From assembly GCF_017115045.1 (NCBI RefSeq), contig NZ_JABXKK010000072.1, positions 1 to 34,553 on the forward strand: 34,553 nucleotides of DNA. Reading direction: 5' to 3'. The position numbers and the translations under genes are program-made. Below are positions 17,218 through 26,077 of the stretch, piece by piece (the first letter of the stretch is position 1; each line of letters opens with the position of its first letter). The stretch is from Nostoc sp. NMS8. Its GTDB lineage: Bacteria > Cyanobacteriota > Cyanobacteriia > Cyanobacteriales > Nostocaceae. Below the pieces are notes generated by a model that did not search any database, had not been told where the DNA came from, and saw nothing but the letters and a program-made list of their open reading frames with translations.

Positions 17218-18081
17218 ATGATAACTACAGCAAGAATTTCTATCACAAGAATTTGTAATCCTAGCAAGCAAGAATTCTTAAATCTGTGGAAGCAAGGTCA
17301 AGCATTTATTATTAATGGTGTAGCTAACCAATGGGACGCTTATAAAAATTGGTCAAATAGCTATATAACAAATGTTTGTGGAGATAATCTTGTTACTGTT
17401 GAAACTTATAATCCAACATTCTTTCAAAATTACAACTTTGCTTCTGGTGATTATTATAATCATCCCAAGCAAATGAAGTTTAAAGACTATATTGATATAG
17501 TTAACGGTAATCAAAACGATGATAATATCTCGTACTATATGGCTCAGGTAGATTTCCATAAGTACTTTCCTGAACTCATTAAAGATATAGTTTATCCCGA
17601 ATATTTTGCGAAGAATCTAAAAATAATGTATTTCTTTTTTGGTTTTTCTAACAAAAAATTTACTTCAACTACTTACTTGCACTTTGATGATATACATAAC
17701 ATTTTTGTGCAGATTCGGGGACGCAAAAGGTTTATTTTATTTCCACCATCCAATTATCTATCATTCTATCCACCGATTAAAGAGAATGCTTATTCACCTG
17801 CTTGGAGTAAAGTAAATCTTGTTACGCCAGACTTAAAATTATACCCTGAATTTCCTTGGCAAGACAAAATTGAGGTGATTCTAGAAGCCGGATAAATACT
17901 TTATATTCCACCTTTGTGGTGGCATCATGTTACAGCGTTAGAGGAAAATATTTCATTAACTTTTTGGTATCCTCCAAGTATCAAAGACCTAATTGTGCAG
18001 AAAAGATTTTTACCAACGTTATTGCAAATAGCACCTTATGTCATTCCTTATCAAATCAGACAAAAGTTCAAAAAATTATAA
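17218..18081 (+). pseudogene. JmjC/cupin-type oxygenase, interrupted by an in-frame TAA
   Basis: Without the TAA at 17893-17895 the frame would run 287 residues. The family is the JmjC/cupin_8 group of Fe(II)/2-oxoglutarate hydroxylases: HFD (155-157) supplies His and Asp of the iron triad, GRKRFILFPPS follows the second strand, and LYIPPLWWHHV after the stop carries the distal His (236 or 237). The stop replaces the acidic residue normal in the G-[DE]-x-L-Y-I-P-P strand, which one G-to-T change in GAA would cause. The 225-residue product that remains lacks the third ligand and should be inactive. The rest is undamaged, so the event looks recent, or it is a sequencing error. It lies in the DevBCA transcript and could once have tailored the peptide. 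Confidence 0.75.
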
Positions 18082-18102
18082 GGTCAAATAAAACTTGATT
18101 TA

Positions 18103-18128
18103 TAGAGACTTTAACCGTAAGGTCTCTA
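18103..18128 (+). terminator. Hairpin terminator after the JmjC gene
   Basis: TAGAGACTTTA (18103-18113) pairs with TAAGGTCTCTA (18118-18128) over 11 positions with one G-U pair and a 4-nt loop, followed by TTTACA. It lies 21 nt after the second stop at 18079, and marks the end of the devBCA-JmjC unit. Confidence 0.6.
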
Positions 18129-18282
18129 TTTACATATAACTAAAGTAAAGCTAAATTATCTATGACAATGTAGTTGCTTGGCATGGCCATACTAGCAGTA
18201 AATTTTTGATGCATATGTTCTTTAGCGTTCGTTTTATCCTGAAGGAGGAAAGTTTTATTTATTCGCTAACTGTCTGTTTTCT

Positions 18283-18312
18283 GCATAATTCTTGAGGATG
18301 CAACACTATTAA
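18283..18312 (+). promoter_or_regulatory. Weak candidate copy of the promoter-like module (kinase)
   Basis: GCATAA (18283-18288), 18 nt, TATTAA (18307-18312), 72 bp before the kinase ATG measured from GCATAA. The two hexamers and the spacing match, but the spacer lacks the TTGAC and CCCC bases conserved in the four good copies, so this may be chance. Confidence 0.3.
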
Positions 18313-18354
18313 ATAAAAAAATAATGTTTGCTCCAAATTAATAAGGTATTAGAA

Positions 18355-19842
18355 ATGATTACAGAACTTGAGTCAGGAACTTTAATAAATAACCGTTATC
18401 AGATTCAGAAATTGCTTGGTAAGGGAGGATTTGGACGAACTTACCTAGCATTAGACAATCAGCGATTTGATGAACCTTGTGTTTTGAAAGAGTTTGTACC
18501 AACAGCATCAAAAGCAGAAAACCTACGGAAATCCCAGGATTTATTCGAGCGTGAAGCAAAAGTTTTATACCAGATTCAGCATCCTCAAGTCCCCAAATTT
18601 TTAGCTTGGTTTACAGATAACCAACGAATCTTTATCGTTCAGGAATATATTAACGGCAAAACTTATTCTGAAATTTTCTCAGAACGCCTGGTGCAGACAG
18701 GTCAGCCTTTTTCTGAAATAGAAGTGAGAACATGGCTGACAGATGTATTGCCAGTTTTAGACTATCTCCACGAACGTAAAATAATTCACAGAGATATTTC
18801 ACTAGAGAATATCATGCTACCTGATAATCAATCTAAACCTGTGTTGATTGATTTTGGGACAGTTAAAGAAAATTACACGCAGATTCTGTCTACTGATTCT
18901 CTAAACTTTTATAACTCAATTCGTATTTCAGTAGTTGGAAAGTTTGGTTATTCTCCACCTGAGCAGTTACGTTTAGGATATTCCTATCCTTCTAGTGATA
19001 TCTATGCACTTGGTGTTTGTACAGTAATTCTTTTAACTGGAAAAATGCCACATGCTCTCTTAGATGAATCACTAAATTGGCAATGGCGTTCTCAAATCAA
19101 TGTAAGCGATGATTTTGCCAAAATTATCGAAAAAATGTTAGTAGAAGAACCAAATGCCCGCTTTCAGTCAGCTAAAGAAATTCTCCTTGTCTTGAATAAT
19201 CTAGATAGTAGTTCATCTGTTTTACCTCGTTTTGAATTCAAAATCACATCTCCAACAAAGGCTATTAAAATTCGTAGAGAAAAAAAAGAAACTAATAAGG
19301 CATTAGAAGAATTATTAATTTTACAAAATTTAGAACGAAACCTGAGACAATCTAATAATATAAATGAAAATATTGGTCTAGAAAAACCTATTTATCTCAA
19401 CTTAGATTTATCAGAGTATATAAAACAAAAATCGAGTGTAAATTCTGAGTCTTCTACTCATGCCTTGATTAAAAGTTCGACGATATTCACAAAAATTAAT
19501 AATTTTCTAATGAAAATAACTACTAAAGAAGTAGCAGAAAATAATGACTGTAATAACAAAATTTATATTCAACTTAACATACATAAATTTCTGGAGAATT
19601 ATTCGGTAACTAGTAATTTACAGCTTTTTGAACTTATCAAGAAAGAATATACTAACTTTGTTGGGCCAATTGCACAGCTAATTATTAATAACGTACTAGT
19701 AAGTTTTTCAGATTGTTCTACCAAACAAATTATTGAAATGTTAGCAGCAGAAATTCCTGAAAAATTAATGGCAGAACAGTTTCAAAAGCACATGTATAAG
19801 ATAATTGAATCAAAATTGTATATTTTACAAACTACTGAATAA
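18355..19842 (+). CDS. Serine/threonine protein kinase
   Basis: A 495-residue soluble kinase of the bacterial Hanks type. The glycine loop is GKGGFGRT (22-29), the ATP lysine Lys45 (CVLKEF), the catalytic loop HRDISLEN with Asp147, and the metal site DFG from Asp166. A kinase domain of about 290 residues is followed by roughly 200 residues with no domain I can name; the last 90 are predominantly helical in appearance (YVGPIA-like FVGPIAQLI region). No membrane helix is visible, so it should be cytoplasmic. ATG 18355 was chosen because the kinase begins directly after it; the frame also opens at a TTG at 18328. It sits between two halves of the biosynthetic cluster, so control of synthesis or export is possible but unproven. 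Confidence 0.85.
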   Translation: MITELESGTLINNRYQIQKLLGKGGFGRTYLALDNQRFDEPCVLKEFVPTASKAENLRKSQDLFEREAKVLYQIQHPQVPKFLAWFTDNQRIFIVQEYINGKTYSEIFSERLVQTGQPFSEIEVRTWLTDVLPVLDYLHERKIIHRDISLENIMLPDNQSKPVLIDFGTVKENYTQILSTDSLNFYNSIRISVVGKFGYSPPEQLRLGYSYPSSDIYALGVCTVILLTGKMPHALLDESLNWQWRSQINVSDDFAKIIEKMLVEEPNARFQSAKEILLVLNNLDSSSSVLPRFEFKITSPTKAIKIRREKKETNKALEELLILQNLERNLRQSNNINENIGLEKPIYLNLDLSEYIKQKSSVNSESSTHALIKSSTIFTKINNFLMKITTKEVAENNDCNNKIYIQLNIHKFLENYSVTSNLQLFELIKKEYTNFVGPIAQLIINNVLVSFSDCSTKQIIEMLAAEIPEKLMAEQFQKHMYKIIESKLYILQTTE

Positions 19843-20040
19843 GTAGCTGTCATCAACTGTATGTCATAATAACTTTTGTAGGCGATCGCAGCTTTCAAAG
19901 GCGCTTTAAATCTACTCTTTTCCTTCAAAGACGCTATATGAAAGGAGATGGCGGAGGCGTTCGAGAAATTATTTAGGGCTTTATATATTTCTTAATGTTT
20001 GCTATTTACGATTATCTTTTCTAAAAATTACTTTTCAATT

Positions 20041-20070
20041 GCATAATTTTATAGATTAGATCCGTAATAT
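20041..20070 (+). promoter_or_regulatory. Weak candidate copy of the promoter-like module (FAAL operon)
   Basis: GCATAA (20041-20046), 18 nt, TAATAT (20065-20070). GCATAA is 99 bp from the next ATG, close to the 104-106 bp seen at NRPS 1 and NRPS 2. The first half of the spacer agrees partly with the good copies; the TACCCC part does not. The rest of the 297-bp gap before it (from 19843) holds one HIP1 site and nothing else I recognise. Confidence 0.35.
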
Positions 20071-20139
20071 ATATTATAAGTAACTCTCCTAAATTTTTGA
20101 ATGAATTTACTCATCTTAGTTATACATTAAAGTAGAAAA

Positions 20140-20691
20140 ATGAACTTCTTAGTATTGGTAAACGAGCAGCAAAAAGAAGTACAAAATTTTGTTGATGAAA
20201 GTAACCTCAACCTAAATAAACATTTTGTCAGAAACATAATTAGTATTCGAGGTGCTAATTATTCCACTCAAGCTGTTGAAAAAACCGTAAATCAAAGCCA
20301 TTCTTCCTTAAGAAAAAATGCAGGAGTGGCATTTCCCGTCGAAGTTAATTATCAAGAACGGTTAGTAGTTATTCAGGAAGTAAAGAGAACCTATTCACGT
20401 ATTATTAACGTGGATGAAGTAATTCAAGCTATCCGTTCTGCTGTGTTGGAAGAACATGGATTGCAAATATATGCTGTAGTACTTCTAAAGGCAATTAGTC
20501 TCCCAAAAGACTCTGATGGAAAGATTGACCGTCAAACTTGCCAGAAAATTTTTCTGAATGCAAGTTTGGATGCAATACATACTTGGACAGTAAACCCTCA
20601 ACAAGATTTGCAGCAACTACAGGCAGATGTAGATGCTTTGTTAGAAAACATACAAATGTCTATTCAACAGACACAGTTCAAAGTCTCTTAA
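20140..20691 (+). CDS. Free-standing C-terminal domain of a fatty-acyl-AMP ligase
   Basis: A 183-residue protein. Residues from about 30 to 150 align by eye with the C-terminal lid domain of the FAAL encoded just downstream: RNIISIRG corresponds to KDLIIIMG at the hinge, VVIQEVKRTYSR to VIVQEVERSHLR, and SLPKDSDGKIDRQTC to SLPKTSSGKVRRSTC, so the lysine of the G-K motif is kept. The large N-terminal adenylation domain is absent, so it cannot activate a fatty acid alone. The tail is Gln-rich and could be a coiled coil. The frame is clean, with its own start, 57 nt before the FAAL-PKS gene. It may be a relic of a duplicated FAAL, or an accessory protein that acts on the FAAL or its carrier. Function unknown. 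Confidence 0.7.
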   Translation: MNFLVLVNEQQKEVQNFVDESNLNLNKHFVRNIISIRGANYSTQAVEKTVNQSHSSLRKNAGVAFPVEVNYQERLVVIQEVKRTYSRIINVDEVIQAIRSAVLEEHGLQIYAVVLLKAISLPKDSDGKIDRQTCQKIFLNASLDAIHTWTVNPQQDLQQLQADVDALLENIQMSIQQTQFKVS

Positions 20692-20748
20692 CTTCACTAT
20701 TAATTACAAACTCCGTCCATTACTGGATTTATTATAAGGAAAAAGCAA

Positions 20749-23700
20749 ATGATTACTAGCCTCAACAATTTTGCCAATAAAAATAATGTTAACTTTTCTA
20801 CTTTAATAGACCTTTTAACCTATAGAGCGCATAATCAACCTGAGCAAACAGCTTATACTTTTCTTGTTGATGGAGAAACAGAAAGCGTTAACTTAACTTA
20901 TCAAGAATTAGATCGAAAAGCACGCGCGATCGCTACTCAACTTCTGCAACAGGGAGTACCAGGTTCGCGGGCTTTGTTACTGTATCCACCTGGACTAGAA
21001 TTTATCGCCGCCTTTTTTGGTTGTTTATATGCTGGTTTTGTCGCAGTTCCAGCTTATCCACCCCGACGCAATCAAAAAATGTCTAGGCTACAGGCGATTG
21101 TATCTGATGCTGAAGCGGTAGTAGCATTGACTACAGAATCTATATTGACAAGCATCTCGCCTCAATTAGCTGAAAATATTACATTGGCTGTGATACCCTG
21201 GATCGCAACTGATAGTATTAACATCAGTATAGTTGGAATTTGGCAGCATCCAAATGTCAATAGTGATACTTTGGCTTTTCTGCAATACACTTCGGGTTCT
21301 ACTGGCACACCGAAAGGAGTAATGATTACCCACGGTAATTTATTGCATAATTCCCAACTAATCTATAACTTTTATCAACACACACCCCAAAGCCAAGGTG
21401 TAATTTGGCTGCCACCATACCACGATATGGGATTAATTGGCGGGGTTTTGCAACCGATATATGGTGGTTTTCCAGTAACACTGATGGCACCGGTTGCTAT
21501 TCTGCAAAAGCCTTTCCGTTGGTTGCAGGCGATTTCTAATTACAAAGCAACTACGAGTGGAGGCCCAGATTTTGCTTATGACCTCGCCTGTCGCCAAATT
21601 ACCCCCGAACAACTAGCAAGTCTTGATTTGAGTAGTTGGAAAGTTGCGTTTACAGGTGCTGAACCGATACGCGCCCAAACACTAGAACGTTTTGCCGAAA
21701 CTTTTGCTCCTTGCGGTTTCCGGCACTCAGCTTTCTATCCTTGTTATGGGATGGCGGAAACGACTTTAATTGTATCTGGCGGTTTAACATCTGAAGTTCC
21801 AATTGTTCGTCATATTCAAACCACAGCTTTGTCACAAAACCAAGTCATAGATACTACTGCTGAAGCTGGCGGCAAAGCGATTGTTGGTTGCGGTAAAAGT
21901 AGCCCAGACCAAAAAGTATTGGTTGTAAATCCCGAATCATTTATGCCTTGTGCAGATGGACAGGTGGGAGAAGTTTGGGTATCAGGGCCTAGCGTTGCTC
22001 AAGGTTACTGGAATAATCCCGAACAAACAAAAAATACTTTTCATGCGTACCTTGCAGACAATACAACTGGCCCTTTTTTGCGAACTGGAGATTTAGGCTG
22101 TTTACAGGATGGTGAGTTGTTTATCACTGGTCGTCTCAAAGATTTAATTATTATCATGGGTCGCAACCATTATCCCCAAGATATTGAATTCACAATTGAA
22201 AATTGTCATCCAGCATTACGTCCTGCTAGTGGTGCAGCCTTTGCAGTTGAAATCAATAACTCAGAAAAGTTGGTCATAGTCCAAGAAGTCGAACGCTCTC
22301 ATCTCCGCAAACTCAACGCTGATGAAGTCATAACAGAAATTCGTAAAGCCGTAGCCGAACACCATGACTTGCCAACTCATGCCATTGTCTTAATTAAAAC
22401 CAACAGTTTACCCAAAACTTCTTCTGGCAAAGTGCGACGCAGTACCTGCCGAGCTGAGTTAGAAGCTGGTACTCTTGATATGGTTGCCCAGTGGAGTGCT
22501 GATGCTCCCAACAAGACCCAAGAATCAATTGCACTACAAGTAGAACAAACAGTAAACACCGAAGCGATCGCAGCTTGGTTAGTCGCAAAAGTTACTGAAC
22601 AATTGCAATCTCCCCAGGAAATTAATATTGACGAACCGCTTGCACAATATGGTCTGGGTTCCTTGGCAGCCGTGAGAATTTCTGGAGAATTACAAGAATG
22701 GTTAGGACGGGAACTTTCACCGACGCTGTTATATGATTACCCTTCTATCGCTGTTCTGGCACAATATTTAGGTGATGGAGTGCCACAACCGAAGATAATA
22801 GCGCAACCGCAAACAGAAAATAATGCGATCGCGATCGTTGGTATTGGTTGCCGTTACCCTGGTGCTAATAACCCAGAAGCCTTTTGGCAATTACTCCGTA
22901 ATGGTGTTGATGCCATTACTGAAGTACCTAAACAGCGATGGAATGTCAATACTTTCTATGACCCCAACCGCGCTACACCAGGCAAAATGAATACTCGTTG
23001 GGGTGGCTTTTTAGAGCAAGTAGACCAATTTGACACGCAATTTTTTGGCATCTCCCCACGTGAAGCAGAATCTCTCGACCCGCAACAGAGATTATTACTA
23101 GAAGTTAGCTGGGAAGCGCTAGAAAATGCAGCTTATCCACCAGATAAATTAGCAGGAACCAATACAGGTGTCTTTGTCGGGATTAGTAATTTTGATTACT
23201 CTCAGTTGCAATCCAAACAAATTACTGGATTAGATGCTTACACGGGTACAGGTAACGCTTTTAGCATCGCCGCTAACCGTATTTCCTATTTGTTAGATTT
23301 GCGCGGGCCGAGTTTGGCAGTAGATACAGCTTGTTCTTCATCCTTAGTTGCAGTTCACCAAGCTTGTCAAAGTCTGCGTCAGAGAGAATGCGAACTGGCC
23401 TTAGCTGCTGGTGTAAACTTAATTCTCACCCCACAATTGACGATTACATTTTCCCAAGCCGGGATGATGGCTAGTGATGGTCGTTGTAAAACTTTTGATG
23501 CCGATGCTGATGGTTATGTCCGGGGAGAAGGTTGTGGTGTAGTAGTTCTCAAGCGTCTTAGCGATGCTCGTCGGGATGGTGATAATATCCTGGCAGTGAT
23601 TAAAGGTTCGGCAATTAATCAAGACGGACGCAGCAACGGACTGACAGCACCCAACGGCCCAGCTCAACAAGCAGTGATTCGGCAAGCGATGCAAAATGCA

Positions 23701-25665
23701 GGTGTGTCACCTGATGAAATCGGCTACATTGAAGCCCACGGTACTGGAACCTTTTTAGGCGATCCTATCGAAATCAATTCTTTAAAAGCTGTACTCACGC
23801 CAGGGCGATCGCCGGAAAATCCCTGTGTGATTGGTTCGGTCAAAACCAACATTGGACATTTAGAAGCAGCAGCGGGAATCGCTGGTTTAATTAAAACTGT
23901 ACTATCGTTAGATCGCGAGGAAATTCCACCCCATCTGCACCTCAAACAAGTTAACCCCCACATTTCTTTGGCTGGAACGTTATCCATCCCCACTGCATGT
24001 GTACCTTGGCATCGAGGACATAAACGGCGCTTGGCTGGTATCTCTTCCTTTGGTTTTGGTGGTACTAATGCCCATGTAATTTTAGAAGAAGCACCTCTTC
24101 AAAAACAAACAGGCCGCGATGAACGGCAGATGCATCTTTTCACACTCTCTGCTAAAAGTGAAAATGCTTTGCACGATTTAGCACGAGATTATGAAAATTA
24201 TCTTAGTAATAACCCTGATGCATCATTAGCAGATATTTGTTTTACGGCTAATACCGGACGTTCCCATTTCGAGCATCGCCTAGTTGCGATCGCTCAATCT
24301 AACATCCAATTACAAACGGGACTTGGTGCTTACACGGTTGGTAAAAAAACATCCCAGTTAGAAAGCGGTAAAATTAGCGGCAAAAAGCATCCCAAAATCG
24401 CCTTTTTGTTCACAGGTCAGGGTTCCCAATATCTAAATATGGGTCGCCAACTTTACGAAACTCAACCGACCTTCCGTGCTTGCATCGACCAATGCGATGA
24501 AATTTTGCGGTTACATTTAGATAAACCTCTGGCGTCGGTTTTGTATTCTGATGAAAGTAGCTGCATCGATGAAACTGCCTATACCCAACCAGCTATATTT
24601 GCTGTAGAGTACGCTTTGGCGCAATTATGGAAGTCTTGGGGTGTGGAACCAACAGCGGTAATTGGTCACAGTTTCGGTGAATATGTGGCTGCTTGCATTG
24701 CTGGAGTATTTAGTTTGGAAGTAGGACTGAAGCTAATTACTGAACGATCGCGCTTGATGCAAGAAATCAAGTCAATGGGTGCGATGGCTGTGGTGTTTGC
24801 CAATGAAGCGCAAGTGCAAGCTGTAATTGAATCTTACAGATCGGAACTTACGATATCTGCGGTTAATGCTCCTAATAATATTACCATCTCTGGTACGATC
24901 GCCAAAGTTGAAGCAGCGATCGCCCAATTCACAGCCCAAGGAATTGAGACTCGACGCTTGAATGTATCTCATGCTTTCCATTCTCCTTTAATGGATGAAA
25001 TGCTTGATGCTTTTGAACAAGTAACAAGCCAAGTCAAATTTCAAGCACCACTGATTCCTTTAGTTTCCAATGTCACCGGGAATTTTCTACCAGCAGGACA
25101 AGTACCTGATGCCAAATACTGGCGATGCCATACGCGCCAAGCTGTAAGATTTATGGCAGGGTTGAATACTTTATTGGCAGAAGGTTACGAATTATTCATA
25201 GAAATTGGTGCTAAACCAGTTCTTTCTAGTCTGGGTAAACGTTGTCAGCAAAACGAAGATTCGGTTTGGTTGCCTTCTTTGACTGCAAAGCGAGATAATT
25301 GGCAAACATTATTGGAAAGTGTATCAGTATTGTATCTGCGAGGAGTAGATATTGACTGGACGGGATTTGAAAGCGATTATTCGCATCGGGTACTTCCAGT
25401 TCCTACTTATGCGTTTCAAAGAAAACGTTACTGGATTCAATCGCAAAATTCGGTTGACAGTACAGAAGTAAATCTCAATAGCAATGGTTCTAAACCTGTT
25501 GCTTCAGTTAATGATGATGCTAGAAGAACACCATCTCAAGCATTGGTAGAAAAAATGCTCAAACAACAACTACAGATTATGTCTCAGCAATTAGAAGTTT
25601 TGCGTAGTCATAATTTGTCCACAGACAAATTCTTGCTATTCCAGAATGGAATACGGTCAAGATAA
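20749..25665 (+). CDS. Hybrid loading/polyketide synthase, FAAL-ACP-KS-AT
   Basis: A 1638-residue initiating enzyme. A fatty-acyl-AMP ligase (about 10-590; YTSGSTGTPKG, LPPYHDMGLIGG, SGGPDFAYDLA) activates a fatty acid as the adenylate. An ACP follows (YGLGSLAAV, Ser638). The ketosynthase (about 692-1120) has DTACSSS with Cys near 862, and His in EAHGTGT and in KTNIGHLEAAAG. The acyltransferase has GQGSQ, GHSFGEY (Ser near 1308) and HAFHSP, the malonyl-type signature. There is no KR, DH or ER, so the product is a beta-ketoacyl chain ready for the aminotransferase on the next protein. The C-terminus (1598-1625) is a Gln/Leu-rich helix resembling one in the next protein and may dock the two. 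AGGA precedes ATG 20749. Length and order resemble the start of MycA/iturin-type synthetases, except that the AT is built in. Confidence 0.93.
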   Translation: MITSLNNFANKNNVNFSTLIDLLTYRAHNQPEQTAYTFLVDGETESVNLTYQELDRKARAIATQLLQQGVPGSRALLLYPPGLEFIAAFFGCLYAGFVAVPAYPPRRNQKMSRLQAIVSDAEAVVALTTESILTSISPQLAENITLAVIPWIATDSINISIVGIWQHPNVNSDTLAFLQYTSGSTGTPKGVMITHGNLLHNSQLIYNFYQHTPQSQGVIWLPPYHDMGLIGGVLQPIYGGFPVTLMAPVAILQKPFRWLQAISNYKATTSGGPDFAYDLACRQITPEQLASLDLSSWKVAFTGAEPIRAQTLERFAETFAPCGFRHSAFYPCYGMAETTLIVSGGLTSEVPIVRHIQTTALSQNQVIDTTAEAGGKAIVGCGKSSPDQKVLVVNPESFMPCADGQVGEVWVSGPSVAQGYWNNPEQTKNTFHAYLADNTTGPFLRTGDLGCLQDGELFITGRLKDLIIIMGRNHYPQDIEFTIENCHPALRPASGAAFAVEINNSEKLVIVQEVERSHLRKLNADEVITEIRKAVAEHHDLPTHAIVLIKTNSLPKTSSGKVRRSTCRAELEAGTLDMVAQWSADAPNKTQESIALQVEQTVNTEAIAAWLVAKVTEQLQSPQEINIDEPLAQYGLGSLAAVRISGELQEWLGRELSPTLLYDYPSIAVLAQYLGDGVPQPKIIAQPQTENNAIAIVGIGCRYPGANNPEAFWQLLRNGVDAITEVPKQRWNVNTFYDPNRATPGKMNTRWGGFLEQVDQFDTQFFGISPREAESLDPQQRLLLEVSWEALENAAYPPDKLAGTNTGVFVGISNFDYSQLQSKQITGLDAYTGTGNAFSIAANRISYLLDLRGPSLAVDTACSSSLVAVHQACQSLRQRECELALAAGVNLILTPQLTITFSQAGMMASDGRCKTFDADADGYVRGEGCGVVVLKRLSDARRDGDNILAVIKGSAINQDGRSNGLTAPNGPAQQAVIRQAMQNAGVSPDEIGYIEAHGTGTFLGDPIEINSLKAVLTPGRSPENPCVIGSVKTNIGHLEAAAGIAGLIKTVLSLDREEIPPHLHLKQVNPHISLAGTLSIPTACVPWHRGHKRRLAGISSFGFGGTNAHVILEEAPLQKQTGRDERQMHLFTLSAKSENALHDLARDYENYLSNNPDASLADICFTANTGRSHFEHRLVAIAQSNIQLQTGLGAYTVGKKTSQLESGKISGKKHPKIAFLFTGQGSQYLNMGRQLYETQPTFRACIDQCDEILRLHLDKPLASVLYSDESSCIDETAYTQPAIFAVEYALAQLWKSWGVEPTAVIGHSFGEYVAACIAGVFSLEVGLKLITERSRLMQEIKSMGAMAVVFANEAQVQAVIESYRSELTISAVNAPNNITISGTIAKVEAAIAQFTAQGIETRRLNVSHAFHSPLMDEMLDAFEQVTSQVKFQAPLIPLVSNVTGNFLPAGQVPDAKYWRCHTRQAVRFMAGLNTLLAEGYELFIEIGAKPVLSSLGKRCQQNEDSVWLPSLTAKRDNWQTLLESVSVLYLRGVDIDWTGFESDYSHRVLPVPTYAFQRKRYWIQSQNSVDSTEVNLNSNGSKPVASVNDDARRTPSQALVEKMLKQQLQIMSQQLEVLRSHNLSTDKFLLFQNGIRSR

Positions 25666-25671
25666 GCCCAC

Positions 25672-25738
25672 AACCCTCCACACGGGAGGGTTTCCAACGC
25701 CAATGCGGTCTTGGGGTCTTCCCACAGACCGCACTGGC
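25672..25738 (+). terminator. Tandem hairpins after the FAAL-PKS gene
   Basis: First hairpin: AACCCTCC (25672-25679) with GGAGGGTT (25685-25692), loop ACACG, followed by a third T. Second: GCCAATGCGGTCT (25699-25711) with AGACCGCACTGGC (25726-25738), one mismatch in 13. The first begins 7 nt after the stop and can end the transcript; the pair together resembles a dispersed repeat. Confidence 0.65.
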
Positions 25739-25819
25739 TCATTAATCGCATCTCCTAAAACTAAACCGTATTGATTTATAACCAAATTTAGCGAAAAAAA
25801 GAACGGTAAGTTAGTGATT

Positions 25820-25848
25820 GCATAAATTAATTGACTTACCCCTATGAA
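25820..25848 (+). promoter_or_regulatory. Shared promoter-like module, copy 4 (aminotransferase-NRPS)
   Basis: GCATAA (25820-25825), 17-nt spacer ATTAATTGACTTACCCC, TATGAA (25843-25848). Its spacer matches that of copy 1 at 13 of 17 positions. The ATG is 258 bp further on, but 91 bp of this is a MITE-like insertion, so the ancestral distance was nearer 167 bp. Confidence 0.65.
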
Positions 25849-25923
25849 AACATAGGCGATATATGGGACTTATTTTATTTTTGCGAAGCTAGGTACACAT
25901 TTGTTCCTTCTTCCTTTTATATG

Positions 25924-26014
25924 AGGACTTACGCAAAATCATGAAAAAACGAACCACAGAGGGGGCAGAGGACACGGAGAAATAAGAGTTTCAGAGAACT
26001 CTTGCGTAAGTCCT
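25924..26014. mobile_element. MITE-like element with 13-bp inverted ends
   Basis: AGGACTTACGCAA (25924-25936) and TTGCGTAAGTCCT (26002-26014) are perfect inverted ends of a 91-bp non-coding segment containing a smaller inverted repeat (AGAGTT/AACTCT). It lies in the leader between the promoter-like module and the aminotransferase-NRPS start, so it would be transcribed as a hairpin. Confidence 0.6.
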
Positions 26015-26077
26015 ATATATATAGCCCCTGGAAAAACTAATCAGATTAAATTCCAACCAAGCAATTGATGAAAAATC

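Noticed and set aside
17893..17895. Recoding of the JmjC stop as an unusual amino acid
   Set aside because: TAA is not the selenocysteine or pyrrolysine codon, and the position normally holds Asp or Glu; a mutation or sequencing error is simpler.
17916..18098. Separate 60-codon frame after the JmjC stop
   Set aside because: It is in another frame; the conserved WWHHV continuation lies in the original JmjC frame.
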